NCBI GenBank assembly: GCA_037903355.1
Contig: JBAJFE010000058.1
Span: 79,842 to 143,841 of the forward strand
Source: Trichuris trichiura
Lineage: Eukaryota > Nematoda > Enoplea > Trichinellida > Trichuridae
Length of the DNA: 64,000 nt
Reading direction: 5' to 3'
The notes below the pieces were generated by a model. It was not told the origin of the DNA. It worked only from the letters and a program-made list of their open reading frames with translations, and did not search any database. The position numbers and the translations under genes are program-made. Positions 43,912 to 54,430 of this stretch are shown here, one piece after another (within the stretch, counting starts at the first letter, position 1; each line of letters starts with the position of its first letter).

Positions 43912-43917
43912 AATAAA
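43912..43917 (+). terminator. Polyadenylation signal AATAAA for RPA1
   Basis: First AATAAA after the stop, 489 bases downstream. The 3' untranslated region 43424-43911 shows no repeat. Confidence 0.5.
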
Positions 43918-44278
43918 GAAAAATGTTGGCGGCGTGACTGATGAACAACTGTCAGCTAATTTGGACTTCGCAGATGCTGTTTTGCTGTCGGTCAGACAAT
44001 GACCACGGTTGCCCTAAAAATGGGCTGCTCATCCATTCGTTAGTAGCGTGTTCGTTCTGGTATTTCATAGACAGCAGATATAAAAAACGGGAAGAAGTCG
44101 TGGAAAGATCAAAATACAAAAATTAACACGGTTGTCTTGTCATATCTGATTTCGCTTGGCGCTGTCGTTGCGCCGCACGGTTAACCTGACGATTTCACAT
44201 TCTATAAGTCGGTTGGCCTTTTCGCACTACCCTTCTACCATTCGGTCAAAGAACAACAACCTCTTCTAGAATAACATT

Positions 44279-44842
44279 TCAGCTATTTCTTGTTTTCATG
44301 TCTAGTCCGTTAAGTCCCAGAAAGAGTGTTTCCGCTCTCACGTGTGCCTCGTTGGCCAGTGCATCGGTTGCCAAACTCTTCTGCTCCAGGACCGCTTTCG
44401 CGACGCGCATCTTCTCACAGCCCACGTTCCATTCTTGCAGGGTTCTGCTTTTCCCTTTTCTCGCTTGAGGTTTCTTCGCGTTTCCTGGGGCGCTTGTGAC
44501 CTGCAGTTTGCCGAAGATTTCATCAATGAATTTGCTGCTGTCTTTCCCATCTGGTGAAGATCGATTCAAAGAAAAAACTTTTAATCCGCTCTTTGAAGCC
44601 TTGCTGATTAAAAGTGCAATGTTGGCACCGGGATGTACCATATGAAAAGACAATGAGAAGCTCAGATCTAATTCCCGAAACATGCGCAATGTTTTTCAAC
44701 CGGGTCGTGTATTTCAGACGGCCCATAGCTGTACTTTCCTGTCGGCTGTATAAAGGTAGCCCAAAAAGCCTGCTTGTTCGTAAATGGAATTGGTCGAAAC
44801 TTCTTCCGTACGCAACAGCCTGGCGTTCACCTTAAAAATGGG
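44279..44842 (-). CDS. Probable small gene, unknown function, minus strand (3' exons)
   Basis: On the minus strand the last exon runs to TAG/TGA at 44279 and encodes a lysine/arginine-rich then helical, alanine-rich C-terminus (KPQARKGKSRTLQEW ... DALANEAHVRAETLFLGL). An upstream frame (about 44820-44715) reads KFRPIPFTNKQAFWATFIQP and TGKYSYGPSEIHDP and can be joined to it by a GT-AG intron of ~90 bp. The composition looks like a real cellular protein rather than a transposon, and the gene would converge on RPA1. A frame starting at 44899 (MNTLTTNPINLYKKR) could supply the N-terminus. I do not recognise the family. The intron model is inference. Confidence 0.4.
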
Positions 44843-44899
44843 CTTGTGTAACAAACGTTTCTTATAAAGATTTATTGGATTTGTAGTCAGGGTGTTCAT

Positions 44900-45429
44900 T
44901 GACTAACCAGTCTTCGGTCGCAAGGTACTAAAGTGATTTGTCAAAAACTTTTACGCGAATTTTTGACGTATACGGTCATATTTTACCTCTGTTTTTCCTG
45001 TACTTGTCACCGTATTGATAACGACGTTGCTATACGTTAATCATGTCGGTTCTTCCAACTCCATAACATTGTATCCGTGTTTACCATTTGACTTTAAAAA
45101 AGAATAAAAGTAGCCCATGTTGGCAAATCACGGTGGTAATTGAGGCTGACGCTCTAACGCTAATTTTTGCACGCCGGGTGCAGTATGCGTTAGCAGCAAT
45201 CGTAAGTCTCTGAGCTGTGCTGTTTGCAGTCTGCTTCTTTCTTAACTAAGAGCTCTGTTGCGGCACTGAACCCATGTAGAGCCAAATAAGAAGAAGGAAA
45301 CGGCACGAAGAACTTTCTAACGACGTGCCGTAATTCAAGGTAAAGCGCCGGAATTTGATGCCGCGGATCTTATCGTCTTCATGTCGGCCAGCAGTTAGTG
45401 TGGCAACATCAGTATGAAAACTGCTGCGC
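44900..45429. other. No feature recognised
   Basis: Possible 5' region of the minus-strand gene; no clear start or repeat. Confidence 0.35.
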
Positions 45430-46110
45430 CAGCACATAGTGTAGTGGAATTAACGGAACAACGGGAAGGATTTGCTGCCGCGATTGATTGAATACCTGCC
45501 AAGGAATTGCGTTACACTGTAAGGGCATTGCGATTGCCGGTGTCACTGATCCGGTCAGTAACCCTTGCAAAGGAGTGAAGGTGAGGGATGAAAGACTTGT
45601 GCATGAACTGCTGATATGGGAGCACAATGGAGCAGTAGTGATGCCTGCAGAAAATGCGGTGATTGACCTGCCGAAAACATCGGAGGTCAACGATCCATTT
45701 CGCATTGCGTCTTGGCAAACGGAGAACAGCTCATTGTAAGTAATGGCAACGGCGAAAAACCTACGGTGGCTGCACGTTTCAATGAAAGACGAAGAAGTGG
45801 CAGTGCACTTCCTTCGCCAAAAAGGGATGTTGCACAGCGCAAGGCTGTGTCCCTTTTGCGGAGAGGAGATGCGCCTGGGGCGAGGCGGCATGGCCTGATG
45901 CTGCTTCATGCGCTCCTGCCGCAGGCAAGTGTCCATACGCAGGGCGACATGGTTCGAAGATAAGCCTGCTAAGTTCAGTTGAGATTTTGAGCGCGACAGT
46001 GCAGTGTCCTTTGCAGTCCCCTGGCACAATGTGAAGTTCCAGACGGCTGTGGAGATGATGTTCTTTTGGAGTCGAGTGTACGGCTCGACGAGTGTACTAT
46101 GCTAGCTGCC
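45430..46110 (+). mobile_element. Merlin element M6, ends missing
   Basis: Shares the leader (GGAGGTCAACGATCC, then TCATTGTAAGTAATGGC) and transposase N-terminus of the other Merlins. Inverted termini were not found. Confidence 0.7.
45741..46100 (+). pseudogene. Merlin transposase N-terminal fragment in M6
   Basis: MATAKNLRWLHVSMKDEE is followed by VAVHFLRQKGMLHSARLCPF, CGEEMRLGRGGMA, a stop (TGA for the usual tryptophan), CCFMRSCRRQVSIRR and, after the intron position, VKFQTAVEMMFFWSRV. The intron donor is mutated to ATAAGC. No catalytic half. Confidence 0.75.
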
Positions 46111-46245
46111 GCCTCAGTGTCCTTATCGCTCACCGTACCTGCGTACGCTGATCGTAATCGTTCTGTTACTGTCGAGGTGATGCACGGCCGCTATCTTTAG
46201 TGCCTTGTGTCTCTCTCTAACTGCTCTCTCCAATTGCTAGCCGTC

Positions 46246-46300
46246 ATTTAAGTTGAGTAAAATCAGAGTTTGGTTTCGTGACAATTTACTCAACTTAAAT
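46246..46300. repeat. 16-bp perfect inverted repeat, two bases before a gag-like ATG
   Basis: ATTTAAGTTGAGTAAA (46246-46261) and its exact complement (46285-46300) with a 23-base loop. It may be a rest of a terminal repeat or an RNA hairpin in the leader of the gag-like frame. Confidence 0.8.
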
Positions 46301-46302
46301 TC

Positions 46303-46635
46303 ATGGAACGACTACTGAAACCGGTTAGACTAGATGTGGATCAGAACTCTCCCTCCGCTGCGCTGGAATGGAGGCATTGGTGCTCAACGTTTGTGGGAGA
46401 ACACTTGCGCCAAGAACGAAGGCTTCGATTCACTGAACTGTTTACTGATGTAAGCGAGTACACGATAGAGGAAAGAGTCACATTGGGGAAAACAGTGCCT
46501 CCTTATATAAGGCATGATGACCCCATTAGCGGGGTGACTGAGTTCACTTTAACGCGACCTTGTCATCGGTGCGCTTTTGAGGGACCACATGCAGCGGTCA
46601 GTCTCGCCCTGGACGCTGGTCATTGCACCCAATAA
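46303..46635 (+). pseudogene. Gag-like N-terminal fragment (Ty3/gypsy type)
   Basis: MERLLKPVRLDVDQ ... SAALEWRHWCSTF resembles the start of Gag in gypsy elements of worms (a P-RLDVDPNS ... EWKHW-TF pattern). About 55 codons look Gag-like; the rest of the open frame does not. Next to it, in the opposite orientation, lies a protease-integrase frame. Confidence 0.5.
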
Positions 46636-46653
46636 GGTGAGACTTCGGTTGGG

Positions 46654-47568
46654 CTACACTGATGCGAGACTATTCAGAGCGGTCTTCACGCTGTGCGTCC
46701 TCGCTCTGTGCTCTGCGGGATTCATCCTCATGCTGGCACTGCCACACTCTCCCCTGATCTTCATGATCACAGCAGTCGAGGACGCATGCTCTACAAACAC
46801 GTGTAGACCGCCTGAGACCACCAGGGGCTGTTCCATGTCGTCCGGTCGTGCCACGTCCTGCCCAGGGAAGTGAATGATTAGGCTGTCATCCTGATCATCT
46901 CCCGCTGGCGGTTGCCTCTGAGATTCCTCAGAATTCGACCGGCGGTGCCACCTCTTGTTTACGCCCAAACTGCTCTGCTCCCAACGAGCAGACGCAGGGT
47001 CAATCGGCCTGCATACTTCGCAGGAAGCGATTGCATCGCGGACTTGGCGCCTTGACATCATCGAATTTAATCGTTTAGCAAAATACAGAGTGCGCCTCAC
47101 TCCTGGATGACCAGCCGCATGGTGAATTCTAACAATCATACTCTTCACATCTAAATCATCCGCCGCAGCACACGCAGAAGCAGACTTGCGTGTCACCGCA
47201 AAATCTTGCTCTTCGATTTTATATTGGTTGTCCGTTGCCTTGAAGACTGCTGCGGTTTTTAACCCAAAGCGTACTTGTCGACTTTTATCTATGGTGGCTC
47301 CTCCAAGAGCTGCTATCCTATTCATACCAAGGATGAAAGCAAACCCTAGCGGTTTAGTATGGGTTGCGATTGCTTCGACTGTGACTTGACTACCTCCGGC
47401 TGGACTGAGACGCACAGTACCCGAACCTCGGCTGTTTAACTTCTTACCGTTAACGGCGACTACGTCGATGGGCGGCCCTTTCCATCTTCTGCAACTTGAA
47501 TGATGAGCAATGCACTTGGAACTCCCGGTGTCAACCAGGATCGTACGTTGCACGTCATCGACCATCAT
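46654..47568 (-). pseudogene. Retroelement protease joined to integrase zinc domain, RT missing
   Basis: A 304-codon open frame on the minus strand. Residues ~9-20 hold the aspartic protease motif TILVDTGSSKCI; the next ~100 residues fit a retropepsin. Then HHAAGHPGVRRTLYFAKRL followed by VRDAIASCEVCRP is the HHCC zinc domain found in gypsy integrases. Reverse transcriptase and RNase H, normally between them, are absent, as is the integrase core, yet the frame is open. The tail is low in similarity to anything. Either an internally deleted retrocopy or a derived gene. Confidence 0.6.
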
Positions 47569-47868
47569 TCGAACAGTTGACAGCGCCCCAATTGCGCTGT
47601 GACTGGGGAGGAGACTGGCGCTGACAGCTCCTCCCCGTGTCCATTTCCCTGATGCTTAAAGTGTTTCTTAAACACTTTACGCAGTAATGGGTACACTAGT
47701 AAATTCATCACTTCCATTATCAGAGAATGTAAATTACAAATCACTACCGGCGTTCCCGCCCAGTAATCAACAACACCCGGTTCTTGTGCTCTCCTGCTAC
47801 AGTGGCTTAAGCGAGAAAATGAAGAGGCTAGGACATTTCTTAAATTTCAACGTTTGATTTAAAAGGTT
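47569..47868. other. No feature recognised
   Basis: Upstream of the protease frame on the minus strand; the same frame is closed by TAA near 47655. No Gag nucleocapsid motif seen. Confidence 0.35.
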
Positions 47869-49084
47869 GGATCCTTACTAAACTGCCTCCCCCAGATGTT
47901 AAGGTGGCAATTTCAAAGGAGGTCAAGTGGAGATTAAGGGCGCATCTAAACAATAGCATGCGCAAGCGAATTGTCGGATTAGTGCTGAGGAACTTCTGAC
48001 GGCGACATCAAAGGGGATTAATAGGTATTAAGGGAACAATGGTGATGGTAACGGTGTCTTTCACCCTTCTCCCCGGCGTCATACTGTAAGTTTGCTGGCC
48101 ATCCTGTCCTGCCCTAGCCTAAGCCTAAACATGAGGTGTATGTCTTGGCTTAGATTTGCACAAGGGCAAACAATGGTGACTGGCATGCTCCTCACCGAAG
48201 ACATAACAAGGTTAGAGCAAGCTTGCCAGAAAGAATTCTGCATTTCGCAGACGCTAGGACTGCTGAGAGACGTCTGAATAACGCGCATAGTGAAAGTAAA
48301 CGTAGAACAAGCGTACATACCGTTCACTGACGCAGGCTGTGCGTTCAGTCAGGGGCGGGTTCAACCTGATGATAGTAATATGCATAGAAAAAATAAACGT
48401 AAAGAAACTGCATACTGTTCAGTGAGCCGTCGAGACAGGCGCAGGTGGTGCGTTCACTCAGGGCGAGTGCAACCTGAAAATAGTGACGAGCATAGGAAAA
48501 AAATGTAAAGAAACCGCATACCGTTCAGTGAGCCACGGAGACAGGTGCAGGCTCCACGGTGTCTTTTGCGTGGACATAACGCAGAATGAGTTTTACGTCC
48601 TTACCAAAATGCACCGCGGATCAGGCCGTTGACTTCGATGTTTTCTACGACTCACGAACCGAACCTTCAACATGCACCACTGCTGCTCCATTGTGCTCCC
48701 CGTGCCAGCAATTCATGCACAGCTGTTACGTTCCCTCACGTTCACTCTTCTGCAGGGGTCGGTAACCGCGTCAGTGATACTTGCAACCGTTATTCCCTTG
48801 CAGTATAACGGAATACCTCGGCAGGTATTCCGGGGGTTAATGACGCATCTCCTGCATGTGCCACTGATGCTCCAATGGGATCTTTCCAAATAGTTGCCCG
48901 CCACTGCCGGCAGCCGGCAATATCAAAGCATAATCCATGACTCTACTGCGTAATGAAGTGTGATTAGTGGAACAACCGGAGGAAAGTTTTCCTGCGGGTT
49001 ACTGAACTCATGCTCAGAAGTTGGCACGGGGAGCACAATGGAGCATCAAAGGCTAATGCAGGAGTTGCGTTCGTTAGTCTCACG
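47869..49084. mobile_element. Merlin element M7 (left part), split by hAT H2
   Basis: Left end GGATCCTTACTAAACTGC and inner CTTCAAAGG-type motif. No transposase. At 49077-49084 (GTCTCACG) it is interrupted by hAT H2, at the position where M8 is interrupted by another hAT. The right part of M7 is expected beyond the window end. Confidence 0.7.
48316..48550. repeat. Tandem repeat, units of 95 and 106 bp plus a partial third
   Basis: CATACCGTTCACTG (48316), CATACTGTTCAGTG (48411) and CATACCGTTCAGTG (48517) start successive units containing 'CAGGCGCAGG' and 'GCAACCTGAAAATAGTGA'-like blocks. Lies in M7. Confidence 0.75.
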
Positions 49085-49659
49085 CAGTGTTTTTCATAAG
49101 GGGTCAGGTGCCCCACCAGGGGGCCCTTTTAAAATCTGGGGGAGGGGGCAACGCGCCAAGGGGCACGCTGTGAGGCACATGCCCCACCCGGGATGTCGTG
49201 TTGAGGGGCATCAGAAGGTGAGGTTTGAAGGTCAGGTATTGTGCGTACTGGTTAAGATAACGTTTCATGCTATGCGTAATGCCGGCTACCCCACAATTAC
49301 CACATAAACCAATCACCGCTCGTGAAAATGACCATTCAGAACACGCGGCAGAAGGGATCGCATGTTTATCAGCGGCGTTGGGTTGAGTAAGGGTAGCTTT
49401 CTGCTGAGAAGCATAGAGCGCAGAGTACATAATTCACATCAGAGAATAGTTGCCCGCGTTATCAGAATGCGCCATAGTTTTTGTGATATATTCGCATCGA
49501 AAGACTGGGTCTTTTAACAGGCTTTGGTTGTTTCATAGTTGTTCCTCTCTTTTTCTTCACGAGTTTGGCCTGTTGGATGTACCTGTAAGTAAACTTCAAA
49601 ATGCCCTACCAACGAATGGATGACCAAATTGTTAGAGAAATTACAGAACAAATCGAATA

Positions 49660-49698
49660 CCGTACGTTTCGGAACTGCTCGTGTTCCGTCGTCAGCAG
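49660..49698 (-). ncRNA. Hammerhead ribozyme motif, intact core (left arm)
   Basis: Minus strand: stem I CUG/CGG, CUGACGA, extra C, stem II GGAAC/GUUCC with loop ACGAGCA, GAAA, palindromic ACGU, A before the cleavage point. Identical over 39 bases to the copy at 57016-57054. Confidence 0.78.
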
Positions 49699-49741
49699 TG
49701 TTGGGGAGAAGGTGATTATTCGGTAAGGGGTTTATATAGCG

Positions 49742-49855
49742 CGTAACAACCGTGCAAGACTTTACTTAGCGAACTAACTACTACAATAACAATAATACAG
49801 TATAACTTCGAGATTCACAAGATGCTTGGTTACGATCGGTTTTGCTGTTGCTACA
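49742..49855 (-). repeat. 3' LTR of the gypsy element (114 bp)
   Basis: On the element strand it starts TGTAGCAACAGC; the last base pair is mutated (CG for CA). It lacks 9 bases of an ACA-rich repeat present in the 5' LTR. Confidence 0.88.
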
Positions 49856-49875
49856 CAGCCTCCCCCCAAGAGTGT

Positions 49876-51134
49876 TCAACGAATGATTTCGACGTCGGAG
49901 ATAAACGTGACTTTCGGGTCTCTGCTGGGGGTGAGCGGTCCGCTGTGGAACGCCAGTTTGACACGATCGATGTTTACAGTGACCGGCTTGCCTCGCTGAT
50001 CGATTGTGACCGTCTTTGGCGTTCTGGCCAACACCGGAAATGGGCCGTCGTAGGCTGGCTGTAGTGCTGACGTATGCGGTTCACTGCGTAGGAAAACATG
50101 CTTGGCCGTACTTAGCCCCTTGGGCACGTACCATGCACGTTGGCAGGAAGGTCTACGTGTCGGGGTGGGCGCTATTCCATCGAAGAAAGATTGAAGTTTG
50201 GCGCGACATGCCCAATGCGACTCTTTGGAGTCGCGAAAAGGGGCAAAATATGCGCCAGGCAGACGTAGCGAACAGCCGTAGACTAGCTCCGCCGAACAGT
50301 GTTGCATGTCTTGTCTTATCGCCGACCGTATTCCCAGCAATACGAACGGCAAGCTGTCGGTCCATCTGTTTGTCCCAAGAGTATGAGCGCGTAAAGCAGC
50401 CTTTAATTGGCGATGAAATCTTTCAACCATGCCGTTAGCTTGAGGATGATGGGCTGACGCAAATTGCAACTTCATTCCCAATTGTTCGGTCAACAGATGC
50501 CAAAGGTCGCTTGTGAACTGGCGACCTTGGTCCGTAGTAATTGCTGCTGGTACGCCGAATCTAGAAACCCAAGCGGAAAGAAATCCACGCACCACAGTCT
50601 CTGCTGAAATATCCGTAATGGGCACTGCTTCTGGCCAGCGTGTAAATCTATCTATCATTGTTAGCAAATAGGAATATCCGCGACTGCGAGGCAATGGCCC
50701 CACGATATCGATGTGAACGTGAGAGAAACGCTCTTGTGGTATAGGAAGACTTTGTCTGGCGTTTTCGTATGTCAGTAAACTTTTGACCGTTGGCAGGGAA
50801 TACACTGTCTGGTCCATACGGCCACGTCCCTATTCATTGCTGGCCAGACATAGCGTTCAGCGACAAGTCGTCTGGTTGCACGAATGCCGGAATGGGCTAG
50901 CGTATGTAACGCTTCAAATACCGGTCTGCGAAAAGCGTGCGGTAAATACGGGCGTGGCTGTGGGCGTGTAACATCGCATACCACGGTTACATCTGCTTCT
51001 GGCAGTAAAACATCACGAAGTGCTAGGGACGTCTTTGACCTGAGCTGTCGAAGTTCTGGATCCAGCTGTTGCGCCTCTGCTAGGCGTCGAATATTCCTAC
51101 AGTCAAGCGCTGTCGTCAGTGAATGTGTCTCCAT
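49876..51134 (-). pseudogene. Gypsy integrase, two frames
   Basis: The frame 51134-50772 has the start of integrase: H...H of the zinc domain (ALHTLAHSGIRATRRLV) and WTRQCIPCQRSK. After a frame break near 50810 the frame 50817-49876 has the core: D in HVHIDIVGPLP, D in ITTDQGRQF, E in NGMVERFHRQL, all three catalytic residues, and a C-terminal tail with PYDGPFPVL...KTVTI. It inserts the cDNA into the host genome. Each piece is otherwise open, so the copy is young. Confidence 0.9.
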
Positions 51135-51147
51135 TCTAGACAGCGCG

Positions 51148-53682
51148 TCAGCAACATTGTTTGAGTTCTTTTAATGTCGCGCAATCTGTCATAAACGTAG
51201 TAATGAAATCAAGATGACGAATCTCACGTGGATTGTAGTTGTTGCCAGCATTTTGGATTGCGTAGACCAGTGGCTTATGGTCCGTGAAGATAGTGAAAGT
51301 TCGCCCTTCTAGCCAGTGTCTAAAATGTTTTACTGCAAGGTATGCGGCCAACAATTCTCTCTTGAATGTACTGTAGCGTCGTTCCGCCGGTGTGAACTTT
51401 CGTGAAAACAAGGCAAGCGGTTGCCAATGTTCGTGCACTTTCTGCTGTAACACGGCCCCGGTGGCCATATCGGATGCATCCACTGCGAGAGACAACTGAG
51501 CGCCGTTGTGCATGTGCGCCAACATGGTTGCGGTGAGGAGTTGTTGCTTAGCTAAGCCGAAAGCATGGGGTGCATCATCGGACCAGTGCAAGTCTCTATG
51601 GTCACCTTGCATAGAAATGATGTCCTCCAGTGGGATCAAGGTTTGAGCTATGTGTGGTAAGAATTGACGGTAAAAATTTAAACAGCCGAGGAAACGGCGC
51701 AGCTGCGCGATTGTCTTTGGCAAAGGGAATCGTTGAATGGCTTCGACCTTGGTCGGTACCGGCCTAATCCCTTCGGGGTTTATGTGAAAACCAAGAAATT
51801 CCAGTTCAGAGGCGTAGAAGACACATTTGGACGGGTTGACTCTAAGCCCGTACTTTTCGAAACGTTTAAAAAGTTCGTCCAAATGAGTCTGGTGCTCTTT
51901 TGCTGTAGCGCTAGCGATGAGAATGTCGTCTAGGTACACGAAACAGAAGGTCAAACCGCGGGTGATCTCATCCATAAATCGCTGAAACGTCTGGGCGGCA
52001 TTGCGTAGACCGAACGGCATTCGGGTGTATTCAAAGAGGCCGAAGGGCGTCGTAACTGCAGTTTTCGGAATATCTTTAGGGTGAACAGGTATTTGTTGGT
52101 AAGCACGCACCAGATCAATCTTCGAGAAAACTGTTTTTTCGGCTTGTGCTGCGCTGAAGTCGTGGACGTGGGGGATTGGGGACCTGTCGGGAATTGTCAT
52201 CGCATTCAGTCTTCTATAATCGCCGCAAGGGCGCCACCTACCAGGTTCCTTCTTAGGTACCATATGCAGAGGGGAAGCCCAGACACTTTTGGAAGCGCGG
52301 ACGATTCCCATGCGTAACAATGTGTCAAATTCTTCTTTAGCCGCTGCTAAACAATCAGCTGCTAGCCGGCGTGGTCTGGCGAACGCTGGCGGCCCGACTG
52401 TGGATATCGTGTGCTTAATTCCGTGTAGAACACTTTCGGCCGACGTTATTTCTCTGGTTAGAGCGGGGTAACGTGACAAAACGGCTGTAGCATCTAACGG
52501 TGCGGGACAAATCTGCACATAGCCTATCGTGCCGTTACCACTGTCGTCCAGCGTGGGCGCGGTCGCGGTCGCCGTAGAAGCGTCGATGAGTCGTTTTTGA
52601 TTGACATCGACAAGGAACCGGAAATGACGTAAAACATCGGTGCCCAATATGGGTCGGCGGACGTCTGCTACAGTGAACGTCCAGCGGAAGCGTCTGGGTA
52701 AGCCGAAGTCAAGTGACATTGAGCGCGTGCCAAACGTAGCTATACGGGAGCCGTTCGCGGCTGTGAGCTGCAATGCGTCTGATGCGTCGTAGCCTTGTCT
52801 TGTTGCCGCCTTAGAGACTACACTAACCTCTGAGCCAGTATCAACCAAGAAACGCAGTTTAGAAAGGCGGTCTTGAATGAGAAAAAGGCGGTCGCGTGAG
52901 CGGCCCGAGTGCCTTACCGCCCTGAGGCCTCGGGTGTACAGTTTCCCTGAGCTGCACGGAGGGCGGCACTTGCGGGAGTTTGGACCGAATCTTGAGTGGT
53001 AGAAACAGAGCGGAAATCGCTGTCTGGGTGATTTGCGTCGCGCAATTCGTCGGGCAGTACGTACCGGAGAACGTAAACGTAATTCACGAATTTCCTGCTC
53101 TAGTCGGTCGATCGCTTGTTCCAATGACTCATGTTGTTCGGCATTGGGCTTGGGAGAGACTGTGTTTACCGCAGTTGACTCGTCGATTTCAACCAGCTCG
53201 TCTGCGCGAGCAGCCAACGCGTCCAGTGATTCATGCACACCAGCTTTTAGCAGCAGACGAATGTTTCGCGGTAGCCGTTCTAAGAATAGGCGCTCCATGA
53301 GGGGTCCATTAGGGTCCAGTAACGTTTCTCCAGCGCGGCGCATGTTGCGCAAAACCTCGGTCGGCTTCAGCTGTTCGTCGTTGGTTGGCTCCATCAACGT
53401 TCTAAAGCGCGCTTCGCTTGTGCTTCCGAAGCGAGCGAGTAACTGCGTTCTGAGGTGCGTGTATGGGTCTTCAGTCTTCGGCGTCACGAGATCGTCGACT
53501 TTAGTCGCCAGTGTTGCGGGCAAGGAGGCAATTACGTAGTAAAATTTTGATATGGGCGACGTAATGTGTCGCAGGTGAAACTGGGCCTCTGCTTGCGCAA
53601 ACCACAGCGTCGGAGCTTTGAGCCAAAACGGCGGGAGGCATAGAGAAACGCCCGAGACGTCGTTGGGAGCGCTGTTCTTCAT
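51148..53682 (-). pseudogene. Gypsy Gag-Pol: Gag, protease, RT, RNase H
   Basis: Open from the ATG at 53682 for about 844 codons. Gag occupies ~1-240, ending with a CFYHSRFG...C...C nucleocapsid-like zinc motif (~226). Protease motif [13 protein letters not shown] (~281). Reverse transcriptase with DYRRLNAMT and the catalytic FVYLDDILI (~583). RNase H with [12 protein letters not shown] (~735), [12 protein letters not shown] and [10 protein letters not shown]. The frame breaks near 51160, just after RNase H; the continuation in another frame ([12 protein letters not shown]) shows one extra base. No frameshift signal is obvious, so this is more likely damage than programmed recoding. Confidence 0.92.
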
Positions 53683-53699
53683 ACTCACTAGGTCACCAA

Positions 53700-53822
53700 T
53701 GTAACAACCGTGCAAGACTTTACTTAGCAAACTAACTACTACAACAACAACAATAACAATAATACAGTATAACTTTGAGATTCACAAGATGCTTGGTTAC
53801 GATCGGGTTTGCTGTTGCTACA
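53700..53822 (-). repeat. 5' LTR of the gypsy element (123 bp)
   Basis: TG...CA bounded. Same as the 3' LTR except for an extra ACAACAACA unit and a few substitutions (for example TTAGCAAAC against TTAGCGAAC, CTTTGAG against CTTCGAG). Confidence 0.9.
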
Positions 53823-53849
53823 TAGCGCATGGGAACAATGGGTGTTTGG

Positions 53850-54400
53850 TTAGTTGGGTAGGGCGCAGCATTGAAATTTATTAATCGGCGCAGCCCATAC
53901 TTCACTAACCTCCACACCATTGTTCCGATTAATAGTGGAGTTGCACTGGATGTAGAGAGCCTCCTTAATACGCCTAAGATGTAATAAGTTTTCGTGGCAA
54001 ATGATCTTCGGGTGCGGGTCGAGTGTGCACCGAGATGCGTGCTCAACGATCACTGAGGCACTTATCGCGTTCTCCATGGCTTTTCGAGGGTCCGTTGTCG
54101 GTGGTCGCCCCGGACCGGTGGCCTTTACCCCATTGAGTCTTCGTTCGGCGTTCGGCGGACCCTCGAAAAGCCATGGAGAACGCGATAAGTACCTCAGTGA
54201 TCGTTGAGCACACATCTCGGTGCAGACTCGACCCGCACCCGAAGATCATTTGCCACGAAAACTTATTACATCTTAGGCGTATTAAGGAGGCTCTCTACAT
54301 CCAGTGCAACTCCACTATTAATCAGGACAATGGTGTGGAGGTTAGTGAAGTATGGGCTGCGCCGATTAATAAATTTCAATGCTCCGCCCTACCCAACTAA
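53850..54400. pseudogene. PLE C-terminal coding in both orientations
   Basis: Minus strand 54090-53850 and plus strand 54165-54400 both encode the same PLE segment (RKAMENAIS, VEHASRC..., HLRRIKEALYIQCNSTIN, NGVEVSEVWAAPINKF). The arms differ by few bases. The centre 54097-54160 is unique. Only the tail of the PLE protein is present. Confidence 0.85.
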
Positions 54401-54430
54401 TCAAACACCCATTGTTCCCATGCGCTATAT

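Larger units (their letters stand above)
49742..53822 (-). mobile_element. Ty3/gypsy LTR retrotransposon, full length with very short LTRs
   Basis: Two LTRs (49742-49855 and 53700-53822) in direct orientation, a 5-bp duplication TAGCG outside (49737-49741, 53823-53827), a primer-binding-like TTGGTGACC just inside the 5' LTR (53699-53691) and a purine tract CTTGGGGGGAGG just inside the 3' LTR. Gene order Gag-protease-RT-RNase H-integrase on the minus strand is that of Ty3/gypsy. The coding has two frame breaks. Inserted in the PLE palindrome, whose other arm gives the empty site. Confidence 0.93.

Noticed and set aside
51148..51175. Programmed frameshift between RNase H and integrase of the gypsy element
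   Set aside because: No clear slippery site with downstream structure, and the break is not at a Gag-Pol boundary; a single-base error or mutation is simpler.
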